Positions 7,995 to 16,015 of a stretch of DNA of 64,000 nt are shown one piece after another (positions within the stretch are counted from its first letter, which is position 1; each line of letters opens with the position of its first letter). The translations under genes and the position numbers were made by a program. The notes under the pieces are model-generated. The model searched no databases and was not told where the DNA came from. It saw nothing but the letters and a program-made list of their open reading frames with translations. The stretch covers positions 8,399-72,398 of the forward strand of contig JANOHP010000181.1 of assembly GCA_031406575.1 (NCBI GenBank). The letters run 5' to 3'. This DNA is from Ga0077555 sp031406575 (lineage in GTDB: Bacteria > Pseudomonadota > Alphaproteobacteria > Rhizobiales > Hyphomicrobiaceae).

Positions 7995-9833
7995 ATGGCG
8001 AACACGAACAGCAACGGTGCGGCCAAGCCCGCGACCAATGGCCGGGCCTACGCCATGACCGACCACACCTACGACGTGGTGATCGTCGGTGCGGGCGGCG
8101 CGGGATTGCGCGCCACGCTGGGCTGTGCCGAAGCCGGCCTCAAGACGGCGTGCATTTCGAAGGTGTTTCCGACCCGCTCGCATACGGTTGCGGCGCAAGG
8201 TGGCGTGGCCGCAGCGCTGGGCAACATGGGCCAGGATGACTGGCGCTGGCACATGTTCGACACCGTCAAGGGCGCCGACTGGCTGGGCGACCAGGACGCC
8301 ATCGAGTATCTGTGCCGCAATGCGCCGCTAGCCGTTTATGAAATGGAGCACTACGGCGTGCCGTTCTCGCGCACCGAGGATGGTCGTATCTACCAGCGCC
8401 CGTTCGGCGGCATGACCACCAAGTACGGTGAAGGTCCGCCCGCCCAACGCACCTGTGCGGCAGCCGACCGCACCGGCCACGCCATGCTGCACACGCTCTA
8501 CGGGCAATCGCTGCGCCACTCGGCGGGGTTCTTCATCGAATATTTCGCCATCGACCTGATTATGGATCAGGAAGGGGCCTGTCGCGGCATCATCGCGTTG
8601 AACATGGAAGACGGCACGCTGCATCGTTTTCGCGCCAAGAAAACCATTCTGGCGACAGGCGGTTATGGCCGCGCCTACTTCTCCTGCACCTCGGCCCATA
8701 CCTGCACGGGTGATGGCAGCGCCATGGTGCTGCGCGCCGGGCTGCCGCTCGGGGACATGGAATTCGTGCAGTTCCATCCGACCGGCATCTACGGTGCCGG
8801 CGTGCTTATCACCGAAGGTTCGCGCGGCGAAGGCGGCTATCTGACCAACGCCAACGGTGAGCGCTTCATGGAGCGCTATGCACCGAGCGTGAAGGATCTC
8901 GCTTCGCGTGACGTCGTCTCCCGCGCCATGACCATCGAGATTCGCGAAGGGCGCGGCGTCGGCGCGGGTAAGGATCACATCCACCTGCATCTCGACCACA
9001 TCGATCCCAAGATCCTGGCTGAGCGTCTGCCGGGGATCACCGAGAGCGCGCGCATTTTCGCCGGCGTCGACTTGCGTCGCGAAGCGATCCCCGTGCTGCC
9101 GACCGTGCACTACAACATGGGCGGCATCCCCACGAACTATCACGGCGAAGTGCTGACGCTGAAGAACGGCGATCCCGACACGATCGTCCCTGGATTGATG
9201 GCCATCGGCGAAGCGGCGTGTGTGTCGGTGCACGGCGCCAATCGCTTGGGGTCGAACTCGCTGATCGACCTCGTCGTGTTCGGCCGCGCGGCGGGCCTTC
9301 GTGCCGCCGCGACCATCGAGAAAGGCACCGCCCACCCCGATCTGCCGAGCGATGCAGCCGAACTGGCGCTGTCCCGCCTCGATCGGTTCCGTTACGCCAA
9401 GGGCGACACGCCGACGGCGAAACTGCGGTTGGCCATGCAGAAGTCCATGCAGGCGAACTGCGCCGTATTCCGCGATGGCCCTGTGTTGAGCGAAGGCGCG
9501 CGCCAGATCATCGAGATTTGGAAGGGGTCGGACGACATCCGCGTCACCGATCGCTCGCTGATCTGGAATTCCGACCTGATCGAAACGCTGGAATACGACA
9601 ACCTGATCGCGCAGGCCGCCGTCACGATGCTGTCGGCGGAAAACCGCAAGGAAAGCCGCGGCGCTCATGCGCGGGAGGATTTCCCCGATCGCAACGACAA
9701 GGAATGGATGAAGCATACGCTCGCCTGGGCCGACGATGCCAAGCGCGCCGTCACCATCGATTACCGGCCTGTGCACACCTACACGATGACCAACGAGATT
9801 GCTTACATCGAACCCAAGGCGCGCGTGTACTGA
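7995..9833 (+). CDS. sdhA: Succinate dehydrogenase flavoprotein subunit
   Basis: The catalytic subunit of complex II, oxidising succinate to fumarate with covalently bound FAD. The 612-residue protein shows the dinucleotide motif VVIVGAGGAGLRA, the flavin-attachment region SHTVAAQGG, the active-site stretch FHPTGIYGAG and HYNMGGIPTNYHGEV, and the C-terminal RPVHTYTMTNE. Start ATG 7995 gives the usual length; an upstream in-frame GTG would overlap sdhD. The expected fourth gene sdhB is absent downstream, where surE follows after 187 bp; sdhB is on the opposite strand at 3605. Confidence 0.97.
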   Translation: MANTNSNGAAKPATNGRAYAMTDHTYDVVIVGAGGAGLRATLGCAEAGLKTACISKVFPTRSHTVAAQGGVAAALGNMGQDDWRWHMFDTVKGADWLGDQDAIEYLCRNAPLAVYEMEHYGVPFSRTEDGRIYQRPFGGMTTKYGEGPPAQRTCAAADRTGHAMLHTLYGQSLRHSAGFFIEYFAIDLIMDQEGACRGIIALNMEDGTLHRFRAKKTILATGGYGRAYFSCTSAHTCTGDGSAMVLRAGLPLGDMEFVQFHPTGIYGAGVLITEGSRGEGGYLTNANGERFMERYAPSVKDLASRDVVSRAMTIEIREGRGVGAGKDHIHLHLDHIDPKILAERLPGITESARIFAGVDLRREAIPVLPTVHYNMGGIPTNYHGEVLTLKNGDPDTIVPGLMAIGEAACVSVHGANRLGSNSLIDLVVFGRAAGLRAAATIEKGTAHPDLPSDAAELALSRLDRFRYAKGDTPTAKLRLAMQKSMQANCAVFRDGPVLSEGARQIIEIWKGSDDIRVTDRSLIWNSDLIETLEYDNLIAQAAVTMLSAENRKESRGAHAREDFPDRNDKEWMKHTLAWADDAKRAVTIDYRPVHTYTMTNEIAYIEPKARVY

Positions 9834-10020
9834 AGGCCTGTTCCCGGCGGTGTCGCCGGGATCGCCGCCGCCCTGCCTCCCCGCCGACTCCACAGCGCGC
9901 GACATCCGGCACGATGCTCCGCGCTTGCCCCCATTTCTGGCCTGTCCCATACAAGGGCTGACATTGCGCGCCTTCGGCGTGAAGCATTCCTCGACGGGCT
10001 GAGAGAACGGGGACGACATC

Positions 10021-10794
10021 ATGATCATCCTGCTGACCAATGATGACGGCATCGACGCGCCGGGTCTGCATGCGCTGCGGGTGATTGCCGATGAGCTCGC
10101 GGGCCCCGACGGTGAGGTTTGGGTCTCCGCGCCCGAGACCAATCAATCCGGTGCTGGGCACTCGCTCTCCCTCAACGAGCCGATCCGCATGCGCAAGGTC
10201 GCTGACCGGGTCCATGCCGTGCGCGGCACACCGACCGATAGCGTCATCATGGGCATGCGCCACGTGCTGAAGGCGCGCCGGCCCGACCTCGTGCTGTCCG
10301 GCATCAACCGGGGCGCCAACTTGGCCGAGGACGTGACCTATTCGGGCACCATTGCAGGCGCCTTCGAAGGCACACAACTCGGCGTGCGTTCGATCGCGCT
10401 GTCGCAGGCCTACAGCTATCTGGCCGGCGATGATCCTCATTGGGACACGCCGATCAAACACGCGCCCAAGCTGATCCGCGATCTTCTGGCCGAAGAGTGG
10501 CCACCCGGCGTTCTCATGAACATCAATTTTCCAGACACCACGCCCGATGCCATCGAGGGTATCGAAATCACCCGCCAGGGCCGCCGCGATCAGCAATTGC
10601 TGGGCGTCGAGGAGCGGGAAGATACCTGGGGCAACCCTTATTACTGGCTGGGGTACGCCAAGCGGCGCTCCAACCCCGAACGCGGCACGGATTTGTGGGC
10701 CGTCTACAACGGTTGGATTTCGGTGACGCCGCTGTCGATGAATTTGACGGCGCGCGATATGCTGGAGCGCCTGAAGACGCGCTTCGGGAGCTGA
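10021..10794 (+). CDS. surE: 5'/3'-nucleotidase SurE
   Basis: A metal-dependent phosphatase acting on nucleoside monophosphates and short polyphosphates, linked to stationary-phase survival. The 257-residue protein begins MIILLTNDDGIDAPG, with the metal-binding Asp pair at residues 8-9, and carries the SGAGHSLSL loop and GINRGANLAEDVTYSGTIAG. In many proteobacteria surE precedes pcm; here an intergenic stretch and a porin gene follow. Confidence 0.96.
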   Translation: MIILLTNDDGIDAPGLHALRVIADELAGPDGEVWVSAPETNQSGAGHSLSLNEPIRMRKVADRVHAVRGTPTDSVIMGMRHVLKARRPDLVLSGINRGANLAEDVTYSGTIAGAFEGTQLGVRSIALSQAYSYLAGDDPHWDTPIKHAPKLIRDLLAEEWPPGVLMNINFPDTTPDAIEGIEITRQGRRDQQLLGVEEREDTWGNPYYWLGYAKRRSNPERGTDLWAVYNGWISVTPLSMNLTARDMLERLKTRFGS

Positions 10795-11278
10795 ACTTCA
10801 GCGATCACACCGGACGTTCTGTCATCATCGTTACACATACAACGCGTACCCAACGGCATCGGATCAACGAATTCTCCGAGGCTCGAAGTCCTGCGTCAGG
10901 GGTTGCGGAGATATTGGACGAGGGGGTCGCTGCCGCACGCGGCCCTTCTCGCGCCGGGATATCGCACGCTCCCTCCCGGCATGTGGCCCGCTGTCCGTCT
11001 GCTCTCTGACGGCGCGGGTCGGGGCCAGCCTGTATTGCCTTCCAATACCCCGCACCAGGATCGCATGAGGGCTGGCCCCAGGGGCGGCCGCCTTTGCCGA
11101 TCCCTCACCGCAACCCATTGAGAATGACGAGCGAAATCAGATGGCTGGTTTCGGCCCGTTGCCGCGATGTGGTCGCGAAGAAGCCGTCGTGAGCCCGCCC
11201 TTTCGCCGAACTCGTGCGCTAGGCCGATGCCTCACAGGGGCGCCCAGGTGTCGTCCCAGCACGTGCGAGGTTTTGCGT
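10795..11278. other. Intergenic region with a long-loop inverted repeat
   Basis: No convincing gene is seen in this 484-bp stretch. It contains a perfect 10-bp inverted repeat, GGGGCCAGCC (11031-11040) and GGCTGGCCCC (11070-11079), with a 29-nt loop. This may be a terminator remnant or the core of a structured RNA, but there is no U-run. The upstream frame open from 11141 reads into the porin and is probably leader. Confidence 0.35.
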
Positions 11279-11974
11279 ATGAGTTCACTCGGAAAGTTCA
11301 CTCGACTGGGCGCCGCTGCGGTACTGCTGGCGCTCACGGCTGCGACAGCGCCCGCTGCCGATCTCGGACGCCCGCGCCCGCGTCCACCGGAGGATTTCGC
11401 TCCGCCGATCGAGCCGCCGCGCGCTGAGCCTGACGGCTGGACGGGATTTTACCTGGGCGGAACGCTCGGCACGATGTGGGGACCAGGCGTCGCCTCCGGC
11501 GATATCGGCACCTACACATTCGATCAGGACGGCAGGGTCGGCACCGCTTTTGCCGGTTACAATTTTCAGGTCGGCCGCAGCGTGCTCGGCCTCGAGTTCG
11601 ATGTCGGCACGGGTAATGTCACCAGCAGCACCGCCACCGGCCAGGGCATCCTGCGATCGGAGCTGAACAGCCTGGGCTCGATGCGCGCGCGGGCCGGTTT
11701 TCTGGTGGCCCCAGCTCTCCTGCTCTACGGCACCGCCGGCGTCGCCTGGTCGAACATGGATTTCACAGTCGGCAATTTCAACACCGTGTCGGACACACTG
11801 TGGGGCTATCAGGTCGGAACGGGCGCCGAATTCATGGTGTCGCGCCACATCGGCCTGCGCTTGGAATACAACTACACCGATCTGGGCAAACAGCCGTTCG
11901 GCCACAATGGTCTCAACAACGGCTACGACCCGGAGTCACACACGGTTCGTGCCGGCATTTCCGTGAAGTTTTGA
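11279..11974 (+). CDS. Outer-membrane beta-barrel protein, Omp25/RopB-like
   Basis: A surface porin-like protein of the small eight-strand barrel family common in Hyphomicrobiales. The ATG at 11279 gives 231 aa with a signal peptide (LGAAAVLLALTAATAPAAD, cleavage near residue 26), then a proline-rich linker and a barrel beginning at WTGFYLGGTLG. Alternating strands end in the C-terminal phenylalanine (HTVRAGISVKF) that outer-membrane assembly recognises. The frame is open further upstream, but those residues are basic and precede the signal peptide. A stem-loop at 12003 lies just beyond the stop. Confidence 0.88.
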   Translation: MSSLGKFTRLGAAAVLLALTAATAPAADLGRPRPRPPEDFAPPIEPPRAEPDGWTGFYLGGTLGTMWGPGVASGDIGTYTFDQDGRVGTAFAGYNFQVGRSVLGLEFDVGTGNVTSSTATGQGILRSELNSLGSMRARAGFLVAPALLLYGTAGVAWSNMDFTVGNFNTVSDTLWGYQVGTGAEFMVSRHIGLRLEYNYTDLGKQPFGHNGLNNGYDPESHTVRAGISVKF

Positions 11975-12002
11975 AACGCCCGAAGGGGATCTGAAACGCG
12001 AA

Positions 12003-12033
12003 GAGGCCACCCGTCGCTTTGACGGATGGCCTC
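12003..12033 (-). terminator. Stem-loop terminator candidate for the 26-residue peptide gene
   Basis: Thirteen-base arms (12003-12015 and 12021-12033) with a 5-nt loop pair fully in minus-strand RNA through one G-U wobble, whereas plus-strand RNA would have an A-C mismatch. This favours use on the minus strand. The following UUCGCGUUUC is a poor U-run, so termination efficiency is uncertain. Confidence 0.5.
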
Positions 12034-12102
12034 TCGTGAGATTCGGCTGTGGCCAGCCCCTTCAAAGCGCCCGTGCAAACAGTGCCGGGGCGCGAGGGCT
12101 GA

Positions 12103-12183
12103 TCAGCCAGACACCGGAGGTTGCCCCGGAGCCTGAAAGATCCGCGTCGGCTGACCAGACAGCTTCGCAATCCCACTCGACAT
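12103..12183 (-). CDS. 26-residue peptide with near-perfect Shine-Dalgarno
   Basis: ATG at 12183 opens a 26-codon frame ending in TGA; the peptide begins MSSGIAKLSGQPTRIF and ends APGQPPVSG. Seven bases before the ATG is AAAGGAGG followed by TGATCCG, so that about 15 nt (GAAAGGAGGTGATCC) are complementary to the 3' end of 16S rRNA. This is among the strongest ribosome-binding sites possible. A stem-loop follows 70 bp downstream. I do not recognise the peptide. Possible roles include a small regulatory or membrane-interacting peptide, a leader peptide or a precursor, but nothing in the sequence decides. The alternative is that the match to rRNA is accidental or a 16S 3'-end fragment. Confidence 0.5.
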   Translation of the reverse strand: MSSGIAKLSGQPTRIFQAPGQPPVSG

Positions 12184-12340
12184 CGGATCACCTCCTTTCG
12201 GTTGTTGTTGACCGATACCAAGCTTTCACACCTTTTTGGCGCCGCCAAGTGGCGTCGACGCCGCAGTCGCATTGCGTTAGCGTGCGGATCAGGGTGGGCG
12301 CGTTTTGCCGCGATCGCGGACCAAAGGCGGGGTGATCTCG

Positions 12341-14677
12341 ATGCCGTCGATACTCGAGGGGCTGTGCGTCCTGGAGCTGGGAACGGGCGCCGCATCGGCC
12401 TTCGCCACGATGCTGCTGGCCGATCAGGGCGCCCGCGTCGTGCGCGTGTGCGATCTGGGGGAGGCAGGGCCGCGCGCGGGTGGGTTCATTGTTTGGGATC
12501 GCGGCAAGGAGGTGGTCTCGCTGGATGTGGCCGAGGCCGCCGCGAATCGCGGATCGACGGCCGGTCAATTCTGGAGCACCCTCGTTGCCGGCGCCGACGT
12601 ACTGATCGATGATCTGGCTCCCTCGTCGCCGCTGCAAGCGCTGATCGAACCCGCGTGGCTGGCGCGGATCAATCCACGGCTGGCTGCCTGCTCGATCACG
12701 GCTTACGGCAAACGTGGGGCCCTGCGCGACGAGCCGCCGATCGACGATTTGGTGTTGGCGCGCATGGGCGTGCTCGGCGGCATGCCGGGGTTTCGGGCAG
12801 CACCGGTGCATGTCGTGCATCCGCTACCGTCCGTGGGGGCTGCGATCCTGGCCGCGCTCGGCGTCGCCAGTGCGCTGCTGGCGCGAGCGCGGACGGGGCG
12901 TGGCCGCATTGGTGAAACGTCGCTGATGGCGGGCGCGCTGCTCTATCACCCCAAGGTCGACGGCACGCATATCCCGGCGCATGTGTTTCAAACACATCCA
13001 GCGGGCAGCGCACCGTTCTACAGCAACTACGCATGTGCGGATGGCGCCTACCTTCAGCTCGGCTGCGTGCATCCGCGCTTCATCACCATAGCAGCGGGCC
13101 TCATGGGCATCGGAGCGCTCGTTGCCGAGCCGCGCTTCGACCAAGGGCGCGGTGGCAAGACACCCGCCGACGTGCAGGAGCTGCGCGAAACCGTGGCGCG
13201 CATCATGAAAACGCGCAGCGCGAGCGCATGGGCGGCGGACTTCGAGGCGGCCGATGTGCCATTTGCGCCCGCGCGCTCGAGCGAGGAAGGATTGAGCGAC
13301 CCGCAAGTTCTCCACAACGGAATGGTAACGACCCTCGAGGATCTGGTGGTCGGCGCGGTTACGCAAATGGGCGTGCCGATAGCGTTCAGCCGGACGCCGG
13401 GACGCGTTCCGGGTCCACGGTCCGCGGATGTCTACGACACGCGCCTTCCCCCCGACTGGCCAAAGGCCCACTCGACATCACTTGCGCCGCGCGCCTCCGC
13501 GATCCCCGAGCCGCCTCCGCTCGATGGCGTTCGCATTCTCGAAATCACGAACCTGATCGCGGGTCCAACGTGCGGCCGACTGCTCGCCGATCTCGGAGCC
13601 GACGTGATCAAGCTCGAGCCGCCGGGGGGAGATCTCTCACGGCCGATCGGGCGGACCTATTTCTATGCCGTCAACTTCGAGAAGCGCTCGATCTCGGTCG
13701 ACACGTCGACGCCGCAGGGCAAGGACGTTGCGCAGCGCATCGCGGTGAGTGCCGATGCGCTCGTCGCCAACTTGCGGCCGCACGCGACGGAGCGGATGGG
13801 GATTACGCCGGCGCTCAATCCACGACTGATCGAAACGCATCTGACCGGCTACGGCTGGACGGGTCCCTATGCCAAACGTCCTGGTATCGATCCGCTGGCG
13901 CAGGCTCTGATGGGATTGCAACGCGCCCAAGGGGGGCCGGACAATCCGCCGGTGTTTCCAGCTCAACTCGCGCCGACCGATTATACGACGGGCGCGCTGG
14001 GGGCGCTGGGCACGGTGCTTGCGCTGTACGCGCGTGCCCGCACGGGGGTGGTCCAGCGTGTCGATGCCAATCTGCTGACGGGTGCAATCCTGCTGTCGTC
14101 GGCGTGGTTCACGCGCTACGCCGGCAAGCCCAAGCGGCCGTTGTCCGACAAAGATCAATATGGTCTGGGCCCGTTCCATCGCCTGTTTCGCGTGTCCGAT
14201 GGGTGGATATACGTGGTGGCGCGCACGGCGGACGAGCAGCGGGCCGTGCTCGAAATCGCTGGTGTGCGGGATGCGCCGACCACAGGTGCGGCACGCGTCG
14301 GCCAACATCCCAACGAAATGCCACTCGCGCAGGCGCTCGCCGAAGCTTTCAGCCGATGGACGCACGGTGATCTCCTCGCCGCATTGCGACGCGGCAACGT
14401 TGCGTGTGCCGACGCGCAACGGGGCGACAGTGCGCTGTTCCTCGAAGATCCGCACGCCCTGGAAAACGGCATGGTCGCGGTGCGCACGCATCCGACGGCG
14501 GGTCGCTTGCGCGTCGCGTGGCAATCGATCCAATTCGCCGACACGACGCCACCGGCCGGACGCCCGACCGCACTGCTGGGCCAGCACACCGATGAGTTGC
14601 TGCGCGAGGTCGGCTATGGGGAGGCCGATATCGCCGCATTGCACGCGGACGGGATCGTGAAGACGGAGCGGGGGTAG
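12341..14677 (+). CDS. Two-domain CaiB/BaiF (class III) CoA transferase
   Basis: Transfers CoA between organic acids; the substrates are unknown. At about 778 aa it is a fusion of two CaiB-type halves. The first (residues about 1-390) begins LEGLCVLELGTGAASAFATM and is the more diverged. The second (about 395-778) begins LDGVRILEITNLIAGPTCGR and keeps the family GADVIKLEPPGGD and RVDANLLTGAILLSS regions. Family members are usually single-domain proteins of about 400 aa that form interlocked dimers, so a fused dimer is plausible. The start is ATG 12341 behind GGGGTGA; the frame is open 12 codons further. The DUF169 gene follows 83 bp downstream, perhaps co-transcribed. Confidence 0.88.
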   Translation: MPSILEGLCVLELGTGAASAFATMLLADQGARVVRVCDLGEAGPRAGGFIVWDRGKEVVSLDVAEAAANRGSTAGQFWSTLVAGADVLIDDLAPSSPLQALIEPAWLARINPRLAACSITAYGKRGALRDEPPIDDLVLARMGVLGGMPGFRAAPVHVVHPLPSVGAAILAALGVASALLARARTGRGRIGETSLMAGALLYHPKVDGTHIPAHVFQTHPAGSAPFYSNYACADGAYLQLGCVHPRFITIAAGLMGIGALVAEPRFDQGRGGKTPADVQELRETVARIMKTRSASAWAADFEAADVPFAPARSSEEGLSDPQVLHNGMVTTLEDLVVGAVTQMGVPIAFSRTPGRVPGPRSADVYDTRLPPDWPKAHSTSLAPRASAIPEPPPLDGVRILEITNLIAGPTCGRLLADLGADVIKLEPPGGDLSRPIGRTYFYAVNFEKRSISVDTSTPQGKDVAQRIAVSADALVANLRPHATERMGITPALNPRLIETHLTGYGWTGPYAKRPGIDPLAQALMGLQRAQGGPDNPPVFPAQLAPTDYTTGALGALGTVLALYARARTGVVQRVDANLLTGAILLSSAWFTRYAGKPKRPLSDKDQYGLGPFHRLFRVSDGWIYVVARTADEQRAVLEIAGVRDAPTTGAARVGQHPNEMPLAQALAEAFSRWTHGDLLAALRRGNVACADAQRGDSALFLEDPHALENGMVAVRTHPTAGRLRVAWQSIQFADTTPPAGRPTALLGQHTDELLREVGYGEADIAALHADGIVKTERG

Positions 14678-14760
14678 GCGGGCGCGCATTCGGCGATTGA
14701 CCGCTGCGCGAAAGATCGCGACGTTCTGACAAGATGCGAAACCTCGAGGGAGCACGCCCC

Positions 14761-15573
14761 ATGACCGCCACCACTGTCGCGCCGTCGCCGGACCGGTCCC
14801 AGCCCTTGGACCTCGCGCGCCTCTCCACAGAACTCGAGCGCATTCTGAAGCTGCGCAATCCGCCGTTCGGCATGAAGATGTTCGTCGACGCGGCGGAGAT
14901 GGAAGCGATCCCGCGCATTCGCCGCCCCAAGAACGTGCACACACTCGATCAGCTCGTCGGGCAGGCGTCGCGGCTGGGATGGACCGTCGGCGTGACGTCG
15001 GACAATCTGGTCGGCGCGCAATGCCGGGCCGTGGTCGGGCTGGGCCATTCCAAAACGCCGGAGTGGGCCAGCGGCAAGAGCACCGTCGGAGTCTGGCACG
15101 GCACGCTCGAGGATGCGGCCGCTCGCCAAGCCGCGCTGGACTGCGTGCCCGATGGCCAATACGAGGCGCTGGCGATCTCGCCGCTGGCGGCGGGCCGGCT
15201 CGATCCACCCGACATCGCGCTCTTCTACGCGACGCCCGGCGCCATGATGTATTTCATCAATGGCCTGCAATACGTCGGCTACAAGCGTTTCGACTGGAGC
15301 GTGGTGGGCGAGACCGCGTGCGCGGACAGTTGGGGTCGCGCACTGTCGAAGCGCGAACCGTCGCTGTCGATCCCCTGCTTTGCCGAGCGGCGCTATGGCG
15401 GCGTCCTCGACGACGAGATGCTCATGGCCGCACCGCCGCATTACCTACAAAAGGCACTCGAGGGCATGACCCACCTCGCCAAGAACGGCTTGCGCTATCC
15501 GTTCCCGCAGTACGGCATCCAAATGGACGTGCGCGAAGGCATGGCCCGCAGCTATCCCGACCGGGCGAAATAG
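14761..15573 (+). CDS. DUF169 family protein
   Basis: Belongs to the uncharacterised DUF169 (COG2043) family; the function is unknown. The 270-residue protein carries family-like stretches such as NPPFGMKMF near residue 30 and a C-terminal PPHYLQKALEGM. A conserved-looking cysteine occurs in GAQCRAVVGLGH and others in ETACADSWG and SIPCFAERRYGG, which may be functional. ATG 14761 with GGGAG ten bases upstream is preferred over ATG 14734, which has no clear ribosome-binding site. It follows the double CoA transferase on the same strand, suggesting a shared metabolic role in acid or CoA metabolism (inference). Confidence 0.8.
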   Translation: MTATTVAPSPDRSQPLDLARLSTELERILKLRNPPFGMKMFVDAAEMEAIPRIRRPKNVHTLDQLVGQASRLGWTVGVTSDNLVGAQCRAVVGLGHSKTPEWASGKSTVGVWHGTLEDAAARQAALDCVPDGQYEALAISPLAAGRLDPPDIALFYATPGAMMYFINGLQYVGYKRFDWSVVGETACADSWGRALSKREPSLSIPCFAERRYGGVLDDEMLMAAPPHYLQKALEGMTHLAKNGLRYPFPQYGIQMDVREGMARSYPDRAK

Positions 15574-15650
15574 GCGGTCAGCGTCAGTCCAGATTTTCGA
15601 GCGTCCTCGAGACGATGGGACCGGGTGCAGCCCTAGGACATCTTTGGGGC

Positions 15651-15699
15651 TTGAAATGAACGTAGTTCACTGATACGGTGTTTTTGTGAACTAAGTTCA
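15651..15699 (+). promoter_or_regulatory. Promoter with two TGAACNNNGTTCA operators (TetR-like)
   Basis: Two perfect palindromes TGAAC-N3-GTTCA lie at 15657-15669 and 15687-15699, centres 30 bp apart (about three helical turns). TTGAAA at 15651 and TACGGT at 15674 form a promoter with a 17-bp spacer that contains the first palindrome; the second lies just downstream of the -10 box. This is the layout of a repressible promoter. The motif resembles operators of TetR-family lipid regulators, but the regulator is not in the window. Confidence 0.6.
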
Positions 15700-15712
15700 A
15701 TAGGAGAGTCGC

Positions 15713-15937
15713 ATGATGTCATGGATCGCCCGAAAGGTGCTCGGAGCCGCCGCGCGGGCCGGCGAGCAGGTGCTGGATATCGATCAGCGGTTGGTCATGC
15801 CGCCGCAGTTCTTGGCCTCTGCCGCGCCGCAATCGGCGCAAAGCCTCACATGGTTGTATGGGAACTTTTTCCGGACAGAACTAGAAGGCCCAGCCGTGAA
15901 GCCCGCTATCTCTCCCGGGCGTTTTTCCGAGCAGTGA
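15713..15937 (+). CDS. Small hypothetical protein (74 aa) upstream of aas
   Basis: I do not recognise this 74-residue protein. It starts at ATG 15713 with a strong AGGAG seven bases upstream, contains an amphipathic N-terminal helix (WIARKVLGAAARAGEQVLDI) and ends in AVKPAISPGRFSEQ. It is the first gene after the twin-palindrome promoter, and its TGA directly abuts a GTG of the following aas frame, so translational coupling is likely. Its placement suggests an accessory role in phospholipid or acyl-chain turnover, by context only. Confidence 0.65.
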   Translation: MMSWIARKVLGAAARAGEQVLDIDQRLVMPPQFLASAAPQSAQSLTWLYGNFFRTELEGPAVKPAISPGRFSEQ

Positions 15938-16015
15938 GTGCCGAAAATTAACGACAATCCTGGAGGCTCGCCGGCGAAAACCGGCCACCAGCCCAGTGAC
16001 GTGAGGGACGCTCCA

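Noticed and set aside
8328..10142. 604-codon minus-strand frame opposite sdhA
   Set aside because: Antisense shadow; the plus-strand frame is an unmistakable SdhA.
12184..12199. Stray 16S rRNA 3'-end fragment (GGATCACCTCCTTTC on the plus strand)
   Set aside because: Only about 15 nt match and no further 16S sequence precedes it; its position exactly before a minus-strand ATG fits a Shine-Dalgarno better.
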